Shown one piece after another: positions 9,421 through 17,970 of a stretch of 64,000 nucleotides of DNA. Location: positions 57,831 to 121,830 of the forward strand of contig NZ_BHGL01000028.1 in assembly GCF_003864975.1 (NCBI RefSeq). The letters run 5' to 3'. Origin of the DNA: Sulfuriferula thiophila. Lineage in GTDB: Bacteria > Pseudomonadota > Gammaproteobacteria > Burkholderiales > Sulfuriferulaceae. Numbering within the stretch: position 1 is the first letter of the stretch; each line of letters opens with the position of its first letter. Made by a program: the position numbers and the translations under genes. Below the pieces are notes generated by a model that worked only from the letters and a program-made list of their open reading frames with translations, was not told where the DNA came from and did no database searches.

Positions 9421-10935
9421 TCAAGAAAAGCTTGAGTTTAGTTTTATTATCTGGATAAAGCGATTTCGAATCATCAACATTAAAGATGGGGAAACTAACA
9501 CTATTAATACGAAAGTAATCAATGTCAAACCGCCTCCGATAAATAACGTCGCATAAGGAGAATAGCCCAACCCACGAACTTCACCACCAACGATACCCAG
9601 CAACAGTAATGACAAGACAAGTGGCAGTCCAACATCCCATAACAACCATTTTAAACCAACACCTTTAAGCAATGCTCTGTGCGTGAGCCACGTACCAATT
9701 AACAAATATATGCCATTTAGTAGCGCCCACGATATTGCCCCTCCGATCGCACCAAACCGTAAAGCGAGAAAGATAGTCATGGGTATCATCACCATTATTA
9801 ATATGGCATTGATGATAAGCGGCAAACGCGTCATACCATAAGCCAATTGCAATGCATAAGGAAAATGCATTGCACCATTTAGCGCAGTACCAAGCAAAAA
9901 TAGTGAGACTATCGGCGCTGTGCTTGATGCCAAGGATGAGTTCCCCGTCCATAAAAAGAGCAGTTCATTTGAAAAAACAGCTGCAGTTACCGATATTGGA
10001 AACAATATGGCTAGGAGCAAACGGGTTCCATTCCTATATAAACTAATCAGCGTTTTTGTATCCCCGGTCACGACAAGTGCCGATAAACGCGGATAGATCA
10101 CATTAAATGCAGGTGTAAGTAACACGTACAAACCACTTGCAACCACTCCGGCCAGCGCATACCGTCCAAAATCTTCCAAGCTAAGAATTCTGCTCAATAA
10201 CACTTTATCTAATTGCATCAGGATAACTGCCGAAATGGCAACACCGCTCATGCCAGCAGAAAACCGCCATATACGCTTCAATTCATCAACATCGAACCGA
10301 ATCACCTTTAATCGCCCTATGACCCGCCATGCAGCCAATCGCATGATCGCAGCATAAACAAGAGCCACCCCAGCCTGCCAAATAAAGAGCGCTTCAATCG
10401 TAGGCGACACAAACGCAAGAACTGCCACCGCACCCAAACTGCCAAAAGTTGCCATTACAATGCTCACACTGCTTGATACCGTCAAACGTTGCGCGCCCAT
10501 CAATGCGCCTTGATACAAACCAATTGGCCAACGGCACGCTACGACTAGGCCCATTAGCATTACAGCATGCTCTACAGTTTGCTGAGTAAGATGTTTTGAT
10601 TGCAGCCAATATTCAGCAATCCATGGTGCAAGCGCTATAACCAATAATGCAATTGCTATCGCCATACTCCAATAAACGATAGCTAGCGTATGCAGCAACT
10701 TCCCCGCCTGCTTCAAATCGCCAGTTGCTGAACAGCGTGCAACCTCGCGATTAATCGTTGGAGCCAACCCCATATCAAGGAGGCTAAGCACAGCTTGCGT
10801 AGTCGCAAAAAAGCCGATCAGCCCGTAAGCTTCAATGCCTAAATACTTAAGATACAGCGGGACAACCGCCAAGCCGATCAGTGCCGACCAGATCGAATTC
10901 GCCAATCCAGCCAACAAGTTACGACCTAGCCTCAC
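9421..10935 (-). CDS. wzx: Wzx-type polysaccharide flippase
   Basis: This 504-residue integral membrane protein has about 12-14 hydrophobic segments and begins with NLLAGLANSIWSALIGLAVV, typical of the polysaccharide biosynthesis (PST/MATE-like) transporters. A positively charged N-terminus and the VPLYLKYLGIEAYGLIGFFA segment near residue 30 are hallmark features. Wzx moves undecaprenyl-linked repeat units across the inner membrane. It lies between gmd and the methyltransferase in the same operon. No Wzy polymerase was recognised in the window. Confidence 0.85.
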   Translation of the reverse strand: MRLGRNLLAGLANSIWSALIGLAVVPLYLKYLGIEAYGLIGFFATTQAVLSLLDMGLAPTINREVARCSATGDLKQAGKLLHTLAIVYWSMAIAIALLVIALAPWIAEYWLQSKHLTQQTVEHAVMLMGLVVACRWPIGLYQGALMGAQRLTVSSSVSIVMATFGSLGAVAVLAFVSPTIEALFIWQAGVALVYAAIMRLAAWRVIGRLKVIRFDVDELKRIWRFSAGMSGVAISAVILMQLDKVLLSRILSLEDFGRYALAGVVASGLYVLLTPAFNVIYPRLSALVVTGDTKTLISLYRNGTRLLLAILFPISVTAAVFSNELLFLWTGNSSLASSTAPIVSLFLLGTALNGAMHFPYALQLAYGMTRLPLIINAILIMVMIPMTIFLALRFGAIGGAISWALLNGIYLLIGTWLTHRALLKGVGLKWLLWDVGLPLVLSLLLLGIVGGEVRGLGYSPYATLFIGGGLTLITFVLIVLVSPSLMLMIRNRFIQIIKLNSSFS

Positions 10936-10941
10936 ATTAAA

Positions 10942-12024
10942 TTACTCATGACTGTCATTCGCATAATAACCGTGACGCTTCACCAGTTCGTCGCGCTCAG
11001 CGGCCTTTAAATCTTCTCTTACCATTTCAGCCACCAGTTCATCAAAGCTAGTTTGCGGGGTCCAACCAAGCTTGGTTTTGGCTTTGGTCGCGTCACCCAA
11101 TAACGTTTCAACCTCAGTGGGGCGGAAATAACGCGGATCAATTGCAACGATACAACGACCTTGTGCGTCGTAACCCTTTTCATCTGCATTTTCGCCACGC
11201 CAGGTGATCACCATGCCCAACTCTTTTGCCGCCGCATTGACGAAATCGCGTACGCTGTATTGCACACCGGTTGCAATTACGAAATCTTCTGGCTGATCTT
11301 GTTGCAACATGAGCCATTGCATTTCAATGTAATCGCGAGCGTGCCCCCAGTCGCGCTTGGAATTAAGATTGCCAAGATACAAACAATCTTGCAGTTCAAG
11401 CTTGATTCGAGCTAATGCGCGAGTTATTTTTCGGGTAACGAAAGTTTCGCCACGTATAGGAGATTCATGGTTAAACAGGATGCCATTGCACGCATACATG
11501 CCATAAGCTTCCCGGTAGTTCACAGTAATCCAGTAGGCATAGAGCTTAGCTACCGCATAAGGAGAGCGCGGATAAAAAGGTGTAGTTTCCTTTTGCGGGG
11601 TTTCCTGTACCAATCCATAAAGCTCCGAAGTCGATGCCTGATAAAACCGGACAGTTTTTTGTAGCCCAAGTATGCGTATCGCTTCAAGTATGCGTAGCGT
11701 ACCCAGCGCATCTGAGTTCGCTGTATATTCCGGCTCTTCAAAACTTACTGCGACATGACTTTGTGCTGCGAGGTTATAAATTTCGTTCGGCTGCACTTGC
11801 TGAATAATTCTCAGTAGGCTACTGGAATCAGTCATGTCACCATGATGCAGGTGAAAATGACTGGTTTTGTCCTGAGGTTCATGTAACAGATGATCGATGC
11901 GACCCGTATTAAATAGTGAGGTACGGCGCTTGATACCATGTACCTCATATCCTTTACCCAACAAAAACTCAGCCAGGTAGGCTCCATCCTGGCCGGTCAC
12001 TCCGGTGATAAGTGCTTTTTTCAT
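10942..12024 (-). CDS. gmd: GDP-mannose 4,6-dehydratase
   Basis: The 360-residue enzyme converts GDP-D-mannose to GDP-4-keto-6-deoxymannose, precursor of fucose, rhamnose and related sugars. It is full length and canonical: [15 protein letters not shown] (NADP binding), [30 protein letters not shown], the STSELYG catalytic segment, [10 protein letters not shown] with the Y-x3-K pair, and the [17 protein letters not shown] region. It starts with an ATGA overlap with the stop of the MarR-type regulator, so the two are co-translated. A shorter paralog sits at 4582-5547. Confidence 0.95.
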   Translation of the reverse strand: MKKALITGVTGQDGAYLAEFLLGKGYEVHGIKRRTSLFNTGRIDHLLHEPQDKTSHFHLHHGDMTDSSSLLRIIQQVQPNEIYNLAAQSHVAVSFEEPEYTANSDALGTLRILEAIRILGLQKTVRFYQASTSELYGLVQETPQKETTPFYPRSPYAVAKLYAYWITVNYREAYGMYACNGILFNHESPIRGETFVTRKITRALARIKLELQDCLYLGNLNSKRDWGHARDYIEMQWLMLQQDQPEDFVIATGVQYSVRDFVNAAAKELGMVITWRGENADEKGYDAQGRCIVAIDPRYFRPTEVETLLGDATKAKTKLGWTPQTSFDELVAEMVREDLKAAERDELVKRHGYYANDSHE

Positions 12025-12356
12025 TTTAATCTCTCATTGGATTCAATATCGTTCTGCAATTGCTGTATTTCAGCTTTTATCGCTTCGTATTCCGCCAGTT
12101 TATATTTCAGAAACTGCACGGTTATTTTCGCTTTTTCTTCAACGCCACTTGGGGTAAGCAAATAGATATAGCCTTTTTTATTCTCACTTTGACGAAAATT
12201 ATTGGCTTTAACCAAGCCCTTTTCTATCAATGCATTCAGGCAATAATTTACCTTACCCAAGCTAATCCCTAACTCTCGCGCGAGTTCGCGCTGGCTGACT
12301 TCTGGCTCGGCTTCGAGTTTCTTAAGTATTTTGTAGCGGTATTCGTCAGTTAACAT
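12021..12356 (-). CDS. MarR-family EPS-associated transcriptional regulator
   Basis: The 111-residue protein has a winged-helix domain: [20 protein letters not shown] forms the recognition helix region and [18 protein letters not shown] the wing. A C-terminal coiled segment follows ([17 protein letters not shown]). This length and pattern match the MarR-like regulators that head exopolysaccharide operons in beta- and gammaproteobacteria. It is the first gene of the 12-kb operon and overlaps gmd by 4 bp. A palindrome at its presumed transcription start (12384-12398) suggests autoregulation. Confidence 0.85.
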   Translation of the reverse strand: MLTDEYRYKILKKLEAEPEVSQRELARELGISLGKVNYCLNALIEKGLVKANNFRQSENKKGYIYLLTPSGVEEKAKITVQFLKYKLAEYEAIKAEIQQLQNDIESNERLK

Positions 12357-12383
12357 ATGAACTGTTACGCCTTAAAAACGTTC

Positions 12384-12434
12384 GTTCAACCATTGAACAT
12401 GCCGAATTTAAGCACTTATCCGGGATAAATTCAA
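12384..12434 (-). promoter_or_regulatory. Promoter and palindromic operator of the exopolysaccharide operon
   Basis: On the minus strand a TTGAAT -35 box (12429-12434), a 17-bp spacer and a TTAAAT -10 box (12406-12411) precede the MarR-like gene. About 8 bp after the -10 box lies a perfect 15-bp inverted repeat, GTTCAA-n3-TTGAAC (12384-12398), which would cover the transcription start. This geometry is typical of a repressor operator. That the MarR-like protein binds it is inference. The rest of the gap from 12357 to 12632 shows nothing else recognisable. Confidence 0.5.
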
Positions 12435-12632
12435 GCATTGCAATTTACTTTTTTACGAAAACAGGCATCGCAAAAATGGACAATACCCACCCGGAGTCGG
12501 AGCAATACAATGAGTCGGTTCATGATCGCTTTTGAAAACTGCCTGGATAGGGATATCGAGAAAGTGTTTACACTCGGTTATTTACAGCCTCAGGCATTCA
12601 TGCGCACGCATTTTCGCTTTTGTGAACGATGC

Positions 12633-13106
12633 CTATTTTTTATCCCGAAAGCCAATATAGCCGGTCCTCAGCGAGGTGTAAATTTTTTCCAGATTTGATT
12701 TAGCCGCATAAATTGCGTTGAGTGCATCAGCCGCTTGTTGCGGTTCATCTTCATACTGATGAGCGATATTGTTTCGGATTTTCCGCAATTCCAGCCAAAC
12801 ATTTTTGTCTTCCAGCAAAGCCAGCTGTTCCAGTCTGTTCAAGACATCGATAAAAGGTTTGTTTTTCGGATTTTCTTCTTGCAAAAACTCAAGCAGAAGG
12901 ACAAATAATTTTTCACCCATGGCATCTTGTAACTTTGCAAATCGGAATAGAAATTGATCAATGTGCTCGACTTCATCATCGCCTAAAACTCGATACTTGG
13001 CTGCATCCAATGGCATAAACACAGCCATTTTTGCATAGGCATGATTGATTCTTGCCAAATGCTTATCACACTCGGCAATCAGTTTTTCCATTCTCAAATT
13101 GATCAT
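12633..13106 (-). CDS. HEPN-domain toxin of an MNT/HEPN module
   Basis: This 157-residue all-helical protein contains the HEPN ribonuclease motif R-x4-H in LRKIRNNIAHQYEDEP (about residue 110). The N-terminal half has LFRFAKLQDAMGEKLF, which recurs in the related protein encoded at 14628-15112. Its start overlaps the nucleotidyltransferase stop by 4 bp (ATGA). In type VII toxin-antitoxin systems the MNT partner silences the HEPN RNase by adding AMP to a tyrosine near the motif; a suitable tyrosine is present (HQY). The function is inferred from family and context. Confidence 0.8.
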   Translation of the reverse strand: MINLRMEKLIAECDKHLARINHAYAKMAVFMPLDAAKYRVLGDDEVEHIDQFLFRFAKLQDAMGEKLFVLLLEFLQEENPKNKPFIDVLNRLEQLALLEDKNVWLELRKIRNNIAHQYEDEPQQAADALNAIYAAKSNLEKIYTSLRTGYIGFRDKK

Positions 13107-13390
13107 AGTTTCACACCCGAAATCATTGCCTGTTGCTCTATCAGTCTATTTTTATCAGTAGCCAAAACCACATCAATTTTTTGTTCGCCGATTTTCTGCT
13201 CAAGCAAAACCTGAAATTTGATCTTGTGCGCGAGATCGTTGCCAGATTGTGGTTTGATATACAAGTCGATATCTCCCCCTCTTTTTGTATCATCCACCCT
13301 GCTGCCGAATAAAAACACCTCTGCCCCCGCCCCGAATACCGTCTGAGCAGTTTGCTTGATAGCAGAAATTTCAAACGAAGTTAATCTCAT
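13103..13390 (-). CDS. MNT nucleotidyltransferase antitoxin
   Basis: This 95-residue minimal nucleotidyltransferase has the diagnostic GS-x9-DxD motif in FLFGSRVDDTKRGGDIDLYI (near residues 26-45), with the two metal-binding aspartates intact, and a third acidic residue in KIDVVLATD. It precedes the HEPN gene with a 4-bp overlap. Such proteins neutralise HEPN toxins by AMPylation. A homologous pair (same motif with DDDQRGGDIDI) is encoded at 14628-15408, so this locus carries a divergent duplication. Confidence 0.85.
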   Translation of the reverse strand: MRLTSFEISAIKQTAQTVFGAGAEVFLFGSRVDDTKRGGDIDLYIKPQSGNDLAHKIKFQVLLEQKIGEQKIDVVLATDKNRLIEQQAMISGVKL

Positions 13391-13433
13391 TTAAGAATCA
13401 CCCACAAAACGCTGCAATTTTTCGACCGTAAAA

Positions 13434-13856
13434 TTACAAACTCTGCATGCCTAGCAGCTTGGCTGCCTTGTTTAAACGGATATCAAAGCAAGCAAAAAAT
13501 ACGGGGGACTGCGAAATATGAGCCAATTCAGAAGCAGCTGCAAGCTGGATGCTGTCATAGCCGCGCAATGCAAACGTATCGGCATATTCCCCAGCGCACT
13601 CAACCAATGCCTGATCAATTTCTAATACTACAAAGTGCGGCCAATCATTCGCCAGCGCAACCTTGGCTTGCTCAATAAAAGATGCATCTTCCGGCACTTC
13701 CCGCGCCCGCCGGGACAATGCCGCATAAGCCTCTGCCCATGCAATACGGCAGACTGCAACGGCCTCCGCTTCCTGCAACAGTGCTTTCAACCCTGCGCTC
13801 CCCTCCTCAACGATATAGAGCTTTACCAATGCTGATGTATCGCAGAACAAAATCAT
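13434..13856 (-). CDS. PIN-domain toxin (VapC-like)
   Basis: The 140-residue protein begins MILFCDTSALVKLYIVEEGS, with the first PIN aspartate at residue 6. A conserved glutamate follows in IAWAEAYAALSRR, then an acidic pair in ALRGYDSIQLAAA and a late aspartate in ACFDIRLNKAA. These are the four acidic positions of a PIN nuclease. It overlaps the upstream Phd-like antitoxin gene by 4 bp. Together they form one of the six toxin-antitoxin modules in the window. Confidence 0.85.
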   Translation of the reverse strand: MILFCDTSALVKLYIVEEGSAGLKALLQEAEAVAVCRIAWAEAYAALSRRAREVPEDASFIEQAKVALANDWPHFVVLEIDQALVECAGEYADTFALRGYDSIQLAAASELAHISQSPVFFACFDIRLNKAAKLLGMQSL

Positions 13857-14116
13857 CCACGATCTTCCATAACTAAAGTGGATACCGACTTACTGCACGC
13901 TTTTAACCTGAATTCAGCCCCAACCGGCTTACCACCTTGCCAAGTTGCGACGCCTGCGCTCAACAAGCGGGACACACCCGCATTATCTGTAGATGGCACA
14001 CCCACAATCCGCGCCACAACCTTACGATGAGAAGTTAATTCAATCAACTGCCCCGATTGCGCTTGACCTACATACCGAGATAAATGAGACTTGAATTCCT
14101 GGATCGAAACCTGCAT
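13853..14116 (-). CDS. Phd/YefM-family antitoxin
   Basis: This 87-residue protein starts MQVSIQEFKSHLSRYVGQAQ and continues IELTSHRKVVARIVGVP, the classic Phd/YefM DNA-binding N-terminal fold. The C-terminal third (LKACSKSVSTLVMEDRG) would be the toxin-binding tail. It precedes a PIN-domain gene with a 4-bp overlap. Two direct repeats with palindromic cores lie just upstream (14127-14175) and are likely operators. Confidence 0.85.
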   Translation of the reverse strand: MQVSIQEFKSHLSRYVGQAQSGQLIELTSHRKVVARIVGVPSTDNAGVSRLLSAGVATWQGGKPVGAEFRLKACSKSVSTLVMEDRG

Positions 14117-14126
14117 ATAAGACCTC

Positions 14127-14175
14127 TTTTTATAAAAATATCATCAGATAATAGTCTTTTTTATAAAAATCATCA
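14127..14175 (-). promoter_or_regulatory. Direct repeats with palindromic cores upstream of the Phd-like antitoxin gene
   Basis: The 12-bp palindrome TTTTTATAAAAA occurs at 14127-14138 and again at 14158-14169, 31 bp apart (about three helical turns), each followed by a CATCA element. They lie 11-60 bp upstream of the antitoxin start. Phd-type antitoxins repress their own promoters through paired palindromes, so these are probable operator sites; binding is inferred. Confidence 0.5.
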
Positions 14176-14232
14176 ATATTTAGCTACTCATTTTTTCCAC
14201 TCCAGTTCCTCATTTACTCCCTCATTTGGACT

Positions 14233-14508
14233 TCACCCATTTTCGCAGACACATCGCAGTAACTCGCATGATAATCCACACGAATTATCGGCCAGTATCA
14301 CTGGCAACTCCGATTCGCGTCTTGGCACAGTATCCAGCAAGGCAAGTCGATGAACACTCTCACGCTCTAGCGGCAGAAGCTGCAAATCAGTATTAAATTT
14401 GAGCTTGTCTGCGGCATATTGCAAAAGTGCGTTATAGACACCTACCAGTTCCGCAACCTCAGAGTTGGCAAGATTGATAGCCTGTGCAAATTCGGCTGGG
14501 TCGGTCAT
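14233..14508 (-). CDS. Hypothetical protein in toxin-antitoxin island
   Basis: The 91-residue open frame is not recognised. The N-terminal half is helical and acidic (AQAINLANSEVAELVGVYNA), and the C-terminus is cysteine-bearing (NSCGLSCELLRCVCENG), which looks unnatural for a cytoplasmic protein and may be read-through after a frame change. There is no clear ribosome binding site. It lies between the Phd/PIN pair and the frameshifted HEPN gene, all on the minus strand. It may be a degraded gene or not a gene at all. Confidence 0.25.
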   Translation of the reverse strand: MTDPAEFAQAINLANSEVAELVGVYNALLQYAADKLKFNTDLQLLPLERESVHRLALLDTVPRRESELPVILADNSCGLSCELLRCVCENG

Positions 14509-14627
14509 GTATTTATGTATTCGTTATCAGGCTATTACGCAGCAGTCTCGCCATTATCCATTGATCTGCATTTTGCAATATACCCAGTTTTTCTGCACGG
14601 TTTATGGCTGTGCCGGTCGAATTTGAG

Positions 14628-15112
14628 TCACACCCATCCCCGCCGCTCAATTTCAGCCAGCAATTTGTTGGCTACAGCAATGATAGCAGGCACAAAGTCG
14701 TGGCCCGTTTGTAAGGCACTGGTGAGCACAGTCAGGTCTTCCACATATTCGTGAACCATCTGGTTTCTTAGTTGGCGCAGGTCATCCATTCTTCTACGGA
14801 ATCCAGCAACCCCAGATGCTCTGCCCTGTTCAGGTTATCAATAGCGGCAGCAGGCGTTTCGCCCAGCGCCACCAGAAGTGTGGGCAGCAGTTTGTCGCCA
14901 ATGGTATCTTGCAGCCGACCGAGCCTGCCTACAAAGGCCTCAACCCGCTCGGATAATTCGGGATCAGTTTCGAGTTGCCCGGCACGCCCAATGTTGAACG
15001 GTGTATCAAAAAGACGCTGATCTGTACTGATGAGGTGCCGACATTCTTTGCTTACCACACGCGCCAGGAATTGCAGTCGCAAGGCAGTATGCTTATTCTG
15101 GTCGAACGTCAT
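14628..15112 (-). pseudogene. Frameshifted HEPN-domain toxin gene
   Basis: The first 114 codons (15112 down to a stop near 14768) encode a HEPN-type N-terminus with LGRLQDTIGDKLLPTLLVAL, matching the intact HEPN protein at 12633-13106. After a point near 14781 the similarity continues in the -1 frame: LRQLRNQMVHEYVEDLTVLT, which holds the catalytic R-x4-H motif, down to a stop at 14628. Adding one base near the TGGATGAC sequence would restore about 161 codons. As read, the toxin lacks its catalytic motif. The start overlaps the intact MNT gene by 4 bp. A sequencing error is the alternative explanation. Confidence 0.75.
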
Positions 15113-15408
15113 AGTTTTTGCCCTTCTTTAAAGGCAATATCGTGGATAGGCAGGCGCATCAAATTGGGGGCGGACAGCAACACATCCACTTTACGGCCAT
15201 GCATCAGGCGGCTAACTTTCGCTGAGAAGCGGGCAGCCAGAAGTGCCGGGTTGTCCACGGGTTCGGGAATGTCGAGCAGAATATCGATATCGCCTCCCCG
15301 TTGGTCATCATCCACCCGCGAGCCAAACAACCAGACGCCAACCCCTTCACCAAAGGTTTCAAGGCTGGCAGTACGTATCACTGTTTGCTGCTCTTGCGTG
15401 AGTCGCAT
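15109..15408 (-). CDS. MNT nucleotidyltransferase antitoxin (second copy)
   Basis: This 99-residue protein has an intact GS-x9-DxD nucleotidyltransferase motif, WLFGSRVDDDQRGGDIDILL, and a third acidic position in KVDVLLSAP. It is homologous to the protein at 13103-13390 and is likewise followed, with a 4-bp overlap, by a HEPN gene, here frameshifted. An antitoxin kept intact beside a dead toxin is what would be expected when such a module decays. Confidence 0.85.
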   Translation of the reverse strand: MRLTQEQQTVIRTASLETFGEGVGVWLFGSRVDDDQRGGDIDILLDIPEPVDNPALLAARFSAKVSRLMHGRKVDVLLSAPNLMRLPIHDIAFKEGQKL

Positions 15409-15424
15409 GATGATTTAATTCCTC

Positions 15425-15468
15425 ATAATGATCATGAGAGATAACTTTAACTCAATTCTCATCATTAT
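15425..15468 (-). promoter_or_regulatory. Imperfect inverted repeat upstream of the second MNT gene
   Basis: The left arm ATAATGATCATGAGA (15425-15439) and right arm TCTCATCATTAT (15457-15468) are complementary except for a three-base insertion in the left arm. They lie 17-60 bp before the MNT start. It may be an autoregulatory site; no other signal was recognised in the 15409-15525 gap. Confidence 0.35.
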
Positions 15469-15525
15469 AGCTTTTGCGAGAATTCCATCCGGCAATTCTC
15501 TTCCGCTTGTGGATCCCAGGTGATG

Positions 15526-16467
15526 CTAGCCACGAAAACGTGCGAATAATAATTTAATCCAATATCGTGGCGAACCACTGATGGTCTTCATCACTTCCGG
15601 AATTTTGTCTGCCATTTCCTGCCGACAAATGCGGTAGTTATCCCAACTGAAATGCGCCAAGCGCAGTAGTGAGTTGCCCACATACCGATCCAGCTTGGTG
15701 TTTTTTCTGAAGATGGCCAGTTGCTCAGGGGGGACGCGTCCTTTGGCAAACATGTAGGGCGCTACCAGATGATCCAGATTACCATAAATGAGTTCGGGTG
15801 ATTTATTGACCGATTTCATCAGATTGCCGGGATGAAATCGATACACGGATACGGGACCCTTAACCACGCCGACATCGCCCATTAATGTCAATTTCAAGAA
15901 CAACTCCGAATCACAGAAAATATTGTCCGGATTGGAAAACGCATTCAATGTTTTGGCCATAGTCCGATTGAACACGATATTGCACAGGGTAAGATCCTGC
16001 GGCTTGATTGTGCCGCGAGACAAGAACACATCCACGCCCTTCACCACGCCTTCAAACGGCAGCACGATCGACTTTTTATCGCCGGTGCTCTCATTCAGCA
16101 TGTAGCCCTCAGCATACACCACTACCACCGACGGATTAGCTTCGATCATGCAACTGGCTTTAGCCAGATAATCGGGATCAACCAGATAATCATCATCCGA
16201 AAGCAACACGAACCAGTCGCCGCTGGCATGTTCGAACACGGCTTTGCGCCAGTTACGCACCATGCCTATATTCTCTTCATTCCGGTAATAGTGCACACGG
16301 TTGTCAGCAAGATATTTACTGACCACGGCAGTAGTATCATCCTGAGAACAGTTGTCCGAAACAATGATTTCGAAATCTGCACCACGCTGTGCCAGAACGC
16401 TGGCAATGGCCGCATCGAGATAAGCAGCCCGATTATAAGTAGGGATAACAACACTAATCTTCGGCAT
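15526..16467 (-). CDS. GT2-family glycosyltransferase of the dideoxysugar cluster
   Basis: The 313-residue GT-A enzyme starts KISVVIPTYNRAAYLDAAIA, has IIVSDNCSQDDT for nucleotide binding and FVLLSDDDYLVD as metal-binding motif. It overlaps the upstream reductase gene by 14 bp and is the last gene of the CDP-sugar cluster. It therefore probably transfers the 3,6-dideoxyhexose made by this cluster, by analogy with abequosyl- and paratosyltransferases. That specificity is inference. Confidence 0.85.
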   Translation of the reverse strand: MPKISVVIPTYNRAAYLDAAIASVLAQRGADFEIIVSDNCSQDDTTAVVSKYLADNRVHYYRNEENIGMVRNWRKAVFEHASGDWFVLLSDDDYLVDPDYLAKASCMIEANPSVVVVYAEGYMLNESTGDKKSIVLPFEGVVKGVDVFLSRGTIKPQDLTLCNIVFNRTMAKTLNAFSNPDNIFCDSELFLKLTLMGDVGVVKGPVSVYRFHPGNLMKSVNKSPELIYGNLDHLVAPYMFAKGRVPPEQLAIFRKNTKLDRYVGNSLLRLAHFSWDNYRICRQEMADKIPEVMKTISGSPRYWIKLLFARFRG

Positions 16468-17410
16468 GAGTTTTCCTGGCCCCTGTATTAGTTGCCACTT
16501 CGGGCAACCGAGTATTTTGTTCCATCCGTGCTATTCCCGCAGCAAGTGCAACTTTGGGTGCCCAGCCCGGCACTACCTGCCCTTTATTCCAGGGAAGCAT
16601 GATTTCACGGGGCCGATAGGCGCGAGCACCCCATTCAACAGCCAAAGACTGGTTAATTATCTGACCGTAACTTTCAACCAGATCACGTAATTTAATTGGC
16701 TTGCCTGAGGTGACAGCATATATCTCATGTTGAATAACTTTGCCCTGCAATAGCCGTTCGGCGCCAAGCAGATAAGCATCCAGCACATCATCGATGTACA
16801 CCAGGTCTATCATTTGCTCCCCAGGCGACATGAGTAGCGTTTCCCCAGTGCGCGTAGTTGTACGTAGCAGGGTAAATAATTTTGCTCTGGGATCGTTTGG
16901 GCCGTAAGTATCACTGAGTTTCAGACTGATAGCAGTAAGACTCGACACTCCAGTGTAGTACGTCAACACTGCTTCAAATGCCTGCTTGGTTGCGGCATAC
17001 AGACACACCGGACTGTAATCCTTATTTTCATAATGCTGCCAGGAGGTGCCTGTATTAATCAGGTGCCGCACGCCATTTACGCTCATTGCCTCAACCAATT
17101 GCGTCGAGAACAGCAGGTTGCTGTGTATGAGTGGCTCGACATCCTGTGGCGTATGTTGTGCGAGAAATAGCGATGCCAAGTGGAACACTACTTGCGGAGA
17201 TGCGAGTTTGACGATTTCAATCAGTTGCTCAGTGGAGCCATCGTGCACATGCACCTGGATTGCCTGCTCGACACCCGAGAACATACTCAGATCGGAGCCT
17301 TGCCGGACAATGACATGCGTTTCCCAGCCCTCACTCACCAACCTACGAATCAGGTTAGAGCCCACAAAGCCAGTCCCGCCGGTCACCAGCGCGATACGAT
17401 GCTCAGCCAT
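16454..17410 (-). CDS. NAD-dependent epimerase/reductase, probable CDP-4-keto-3,6-dideoxyhexose reductase
   Basis: This 318-residue extended SDR has the dinucleotide motif IALVTGGTGFVGSNLIRRL and a catalytic Y-x3-K in LYAATKQAFEAVL. The overall pattern (VFHLASLFLAQHTPQD, LINTGTSWQHYE) resembles the CDP-abequose/CDP-paratose synthase group that reduces C4 of the keto-dideoxysugar. The ATG at 17410 has GGAG seven bases upstream and overlaps the RmlC-like gene; the frame is open further upstream (to 17548), but that part overlaps the RmlC-like gene and is not family-like. With the C5 epimerase next door, CDP-ascarylose is a possible product. Confidence 0.75.
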   Translation of the reverse strand: MAEHRIALVTGGTGFVGSNLIRRLVSEGWETHVIVRQGSDLSMFSGVEQAIQVHVHDGSTEQLIEIVKLASPQVVFHLASLFLAQHTPQDVEPLIHSNLLFSTQLVEAMSVNGVRHLINTGTSWQHYENKDYSPVCLYAATKQAFEAVLTYYTGVSSLTAISLKLSDTYGPNDPRAKLFTLLRTTTRTGETLLMSPGEQMIDLVYIDDVLDAYLLGAERLLQGKVIQHEIYAVTSGKPIKLRDLVESYGQIINQSLAVEWGARAYRPREIMLPWNKGQVVPGWAPKVALAAGIARMEQNTRLPEVATNTGARKTHAED

Positions 17411-17969
17411 AAACATGCTCCATTGACTGGAACCGGAACGGGCTCTGAAAATCGGCAAGTGCCGGGAAACCACAGTCCCTAGCAGAAAGTATAGGAGCGG
17501 CATCCGGCCACGCGATTCCTGCGCTATCCCAGCGGATACCGCCATCATGTTCCGGTGCGTAAATCGTGGTGACCTTGTACTGCATAATGGCTTCGTCAGT
17601 CAGCGCATAAAAGCCATGTGCCATACCGGGTGCGATGTAGAGCATATTGCCCAGCTCAGCGCTCAATTCAATGGTTTCTGATTGCTGATAAGTGGGCGAG
17701 CCCACGCGCAGATCGATAATCGCATCCAGCACCCTTCCCGTCAGACAATACACCAATTTGAAATGGTCATGCGGCGGAGTCTGAAAGTGCATCCCTCTCA
17801 ACACGCCCTTATGCGAGATCGAGTAATACTCCTCTGCGAATTCAGTAACCAGACCATGTTTGGCGAACACGTCTTTATGAAAAGTCTTCACGAAACAGCC
17901 GCGGTTATCCTTGCGCACCAGCGGAATCAGCTGGTAGCAGCCAGGTATCGCAGTTTGCTCAACACGCAT
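17403..17969 (-). CDS. RmlC-like nucleotide-sugar 3,5- or 5-epimerase
   Basis: The 188-residue cupin has the RmlC pattern: LVRKDNRGCFVKTF, EEYYSISHKGVLRGMHFQ with the catalytic histidine, CLTGRVLDAIIDLR and PGMAHGFYALTD. The position in a CDP-glucose-derived cluster with no rmlA or rmlB argues against dTDP-rhamnose and for a CDP-4-keto-3,6-dideoxyglucose 5-epimerase, as in ascarylose synthesis. The gene begins one base after the RfbH stop and overlaps the reductase. Substrate assignment is by context only. Confidence 0.75.
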   Translation of the reverse strand: MRVEQTAIPGCYQLIPLVRKDNRGCFVKTFHKDVFAKHGLVTEFAEEYYSISHKGVLRGMHFQTPPHDHFKLVYCLTGRVLDAIIDLRVGSPTYQQSETIELSAELGNMLYIAPGMAHGFYALTDEAIMQYKVTTIYAPEHDGGIRWDSAGIAWPDAAPILSARDCGFPALADFQSPFRFQSMEHVYG

Positions 17970-17970
17970 C

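Noticed and set aside
11676..11702. Tandem AAGTATGCGTA copies
   Set aside because: They lie in gmd and encode the conserved sequence [12 protein letters not shown]; no independent function is apparent.
12438..12698. 86-codon plus-strand frame upstream of the EPS operon
   Set aside because: It overlaps the EPS promoter region and the 3' end of the HEPN gene, has no ribosome binding site and no recognisable motif.
17403..17969. RmlC of a dTDP-rhamnose pathway
   Set aside because: No rmlA, rmlB or rmlD is in the window and the gene is embedded in a CDP-glucose-derived cluster, so a CDP-sugar epimerase is preferred.
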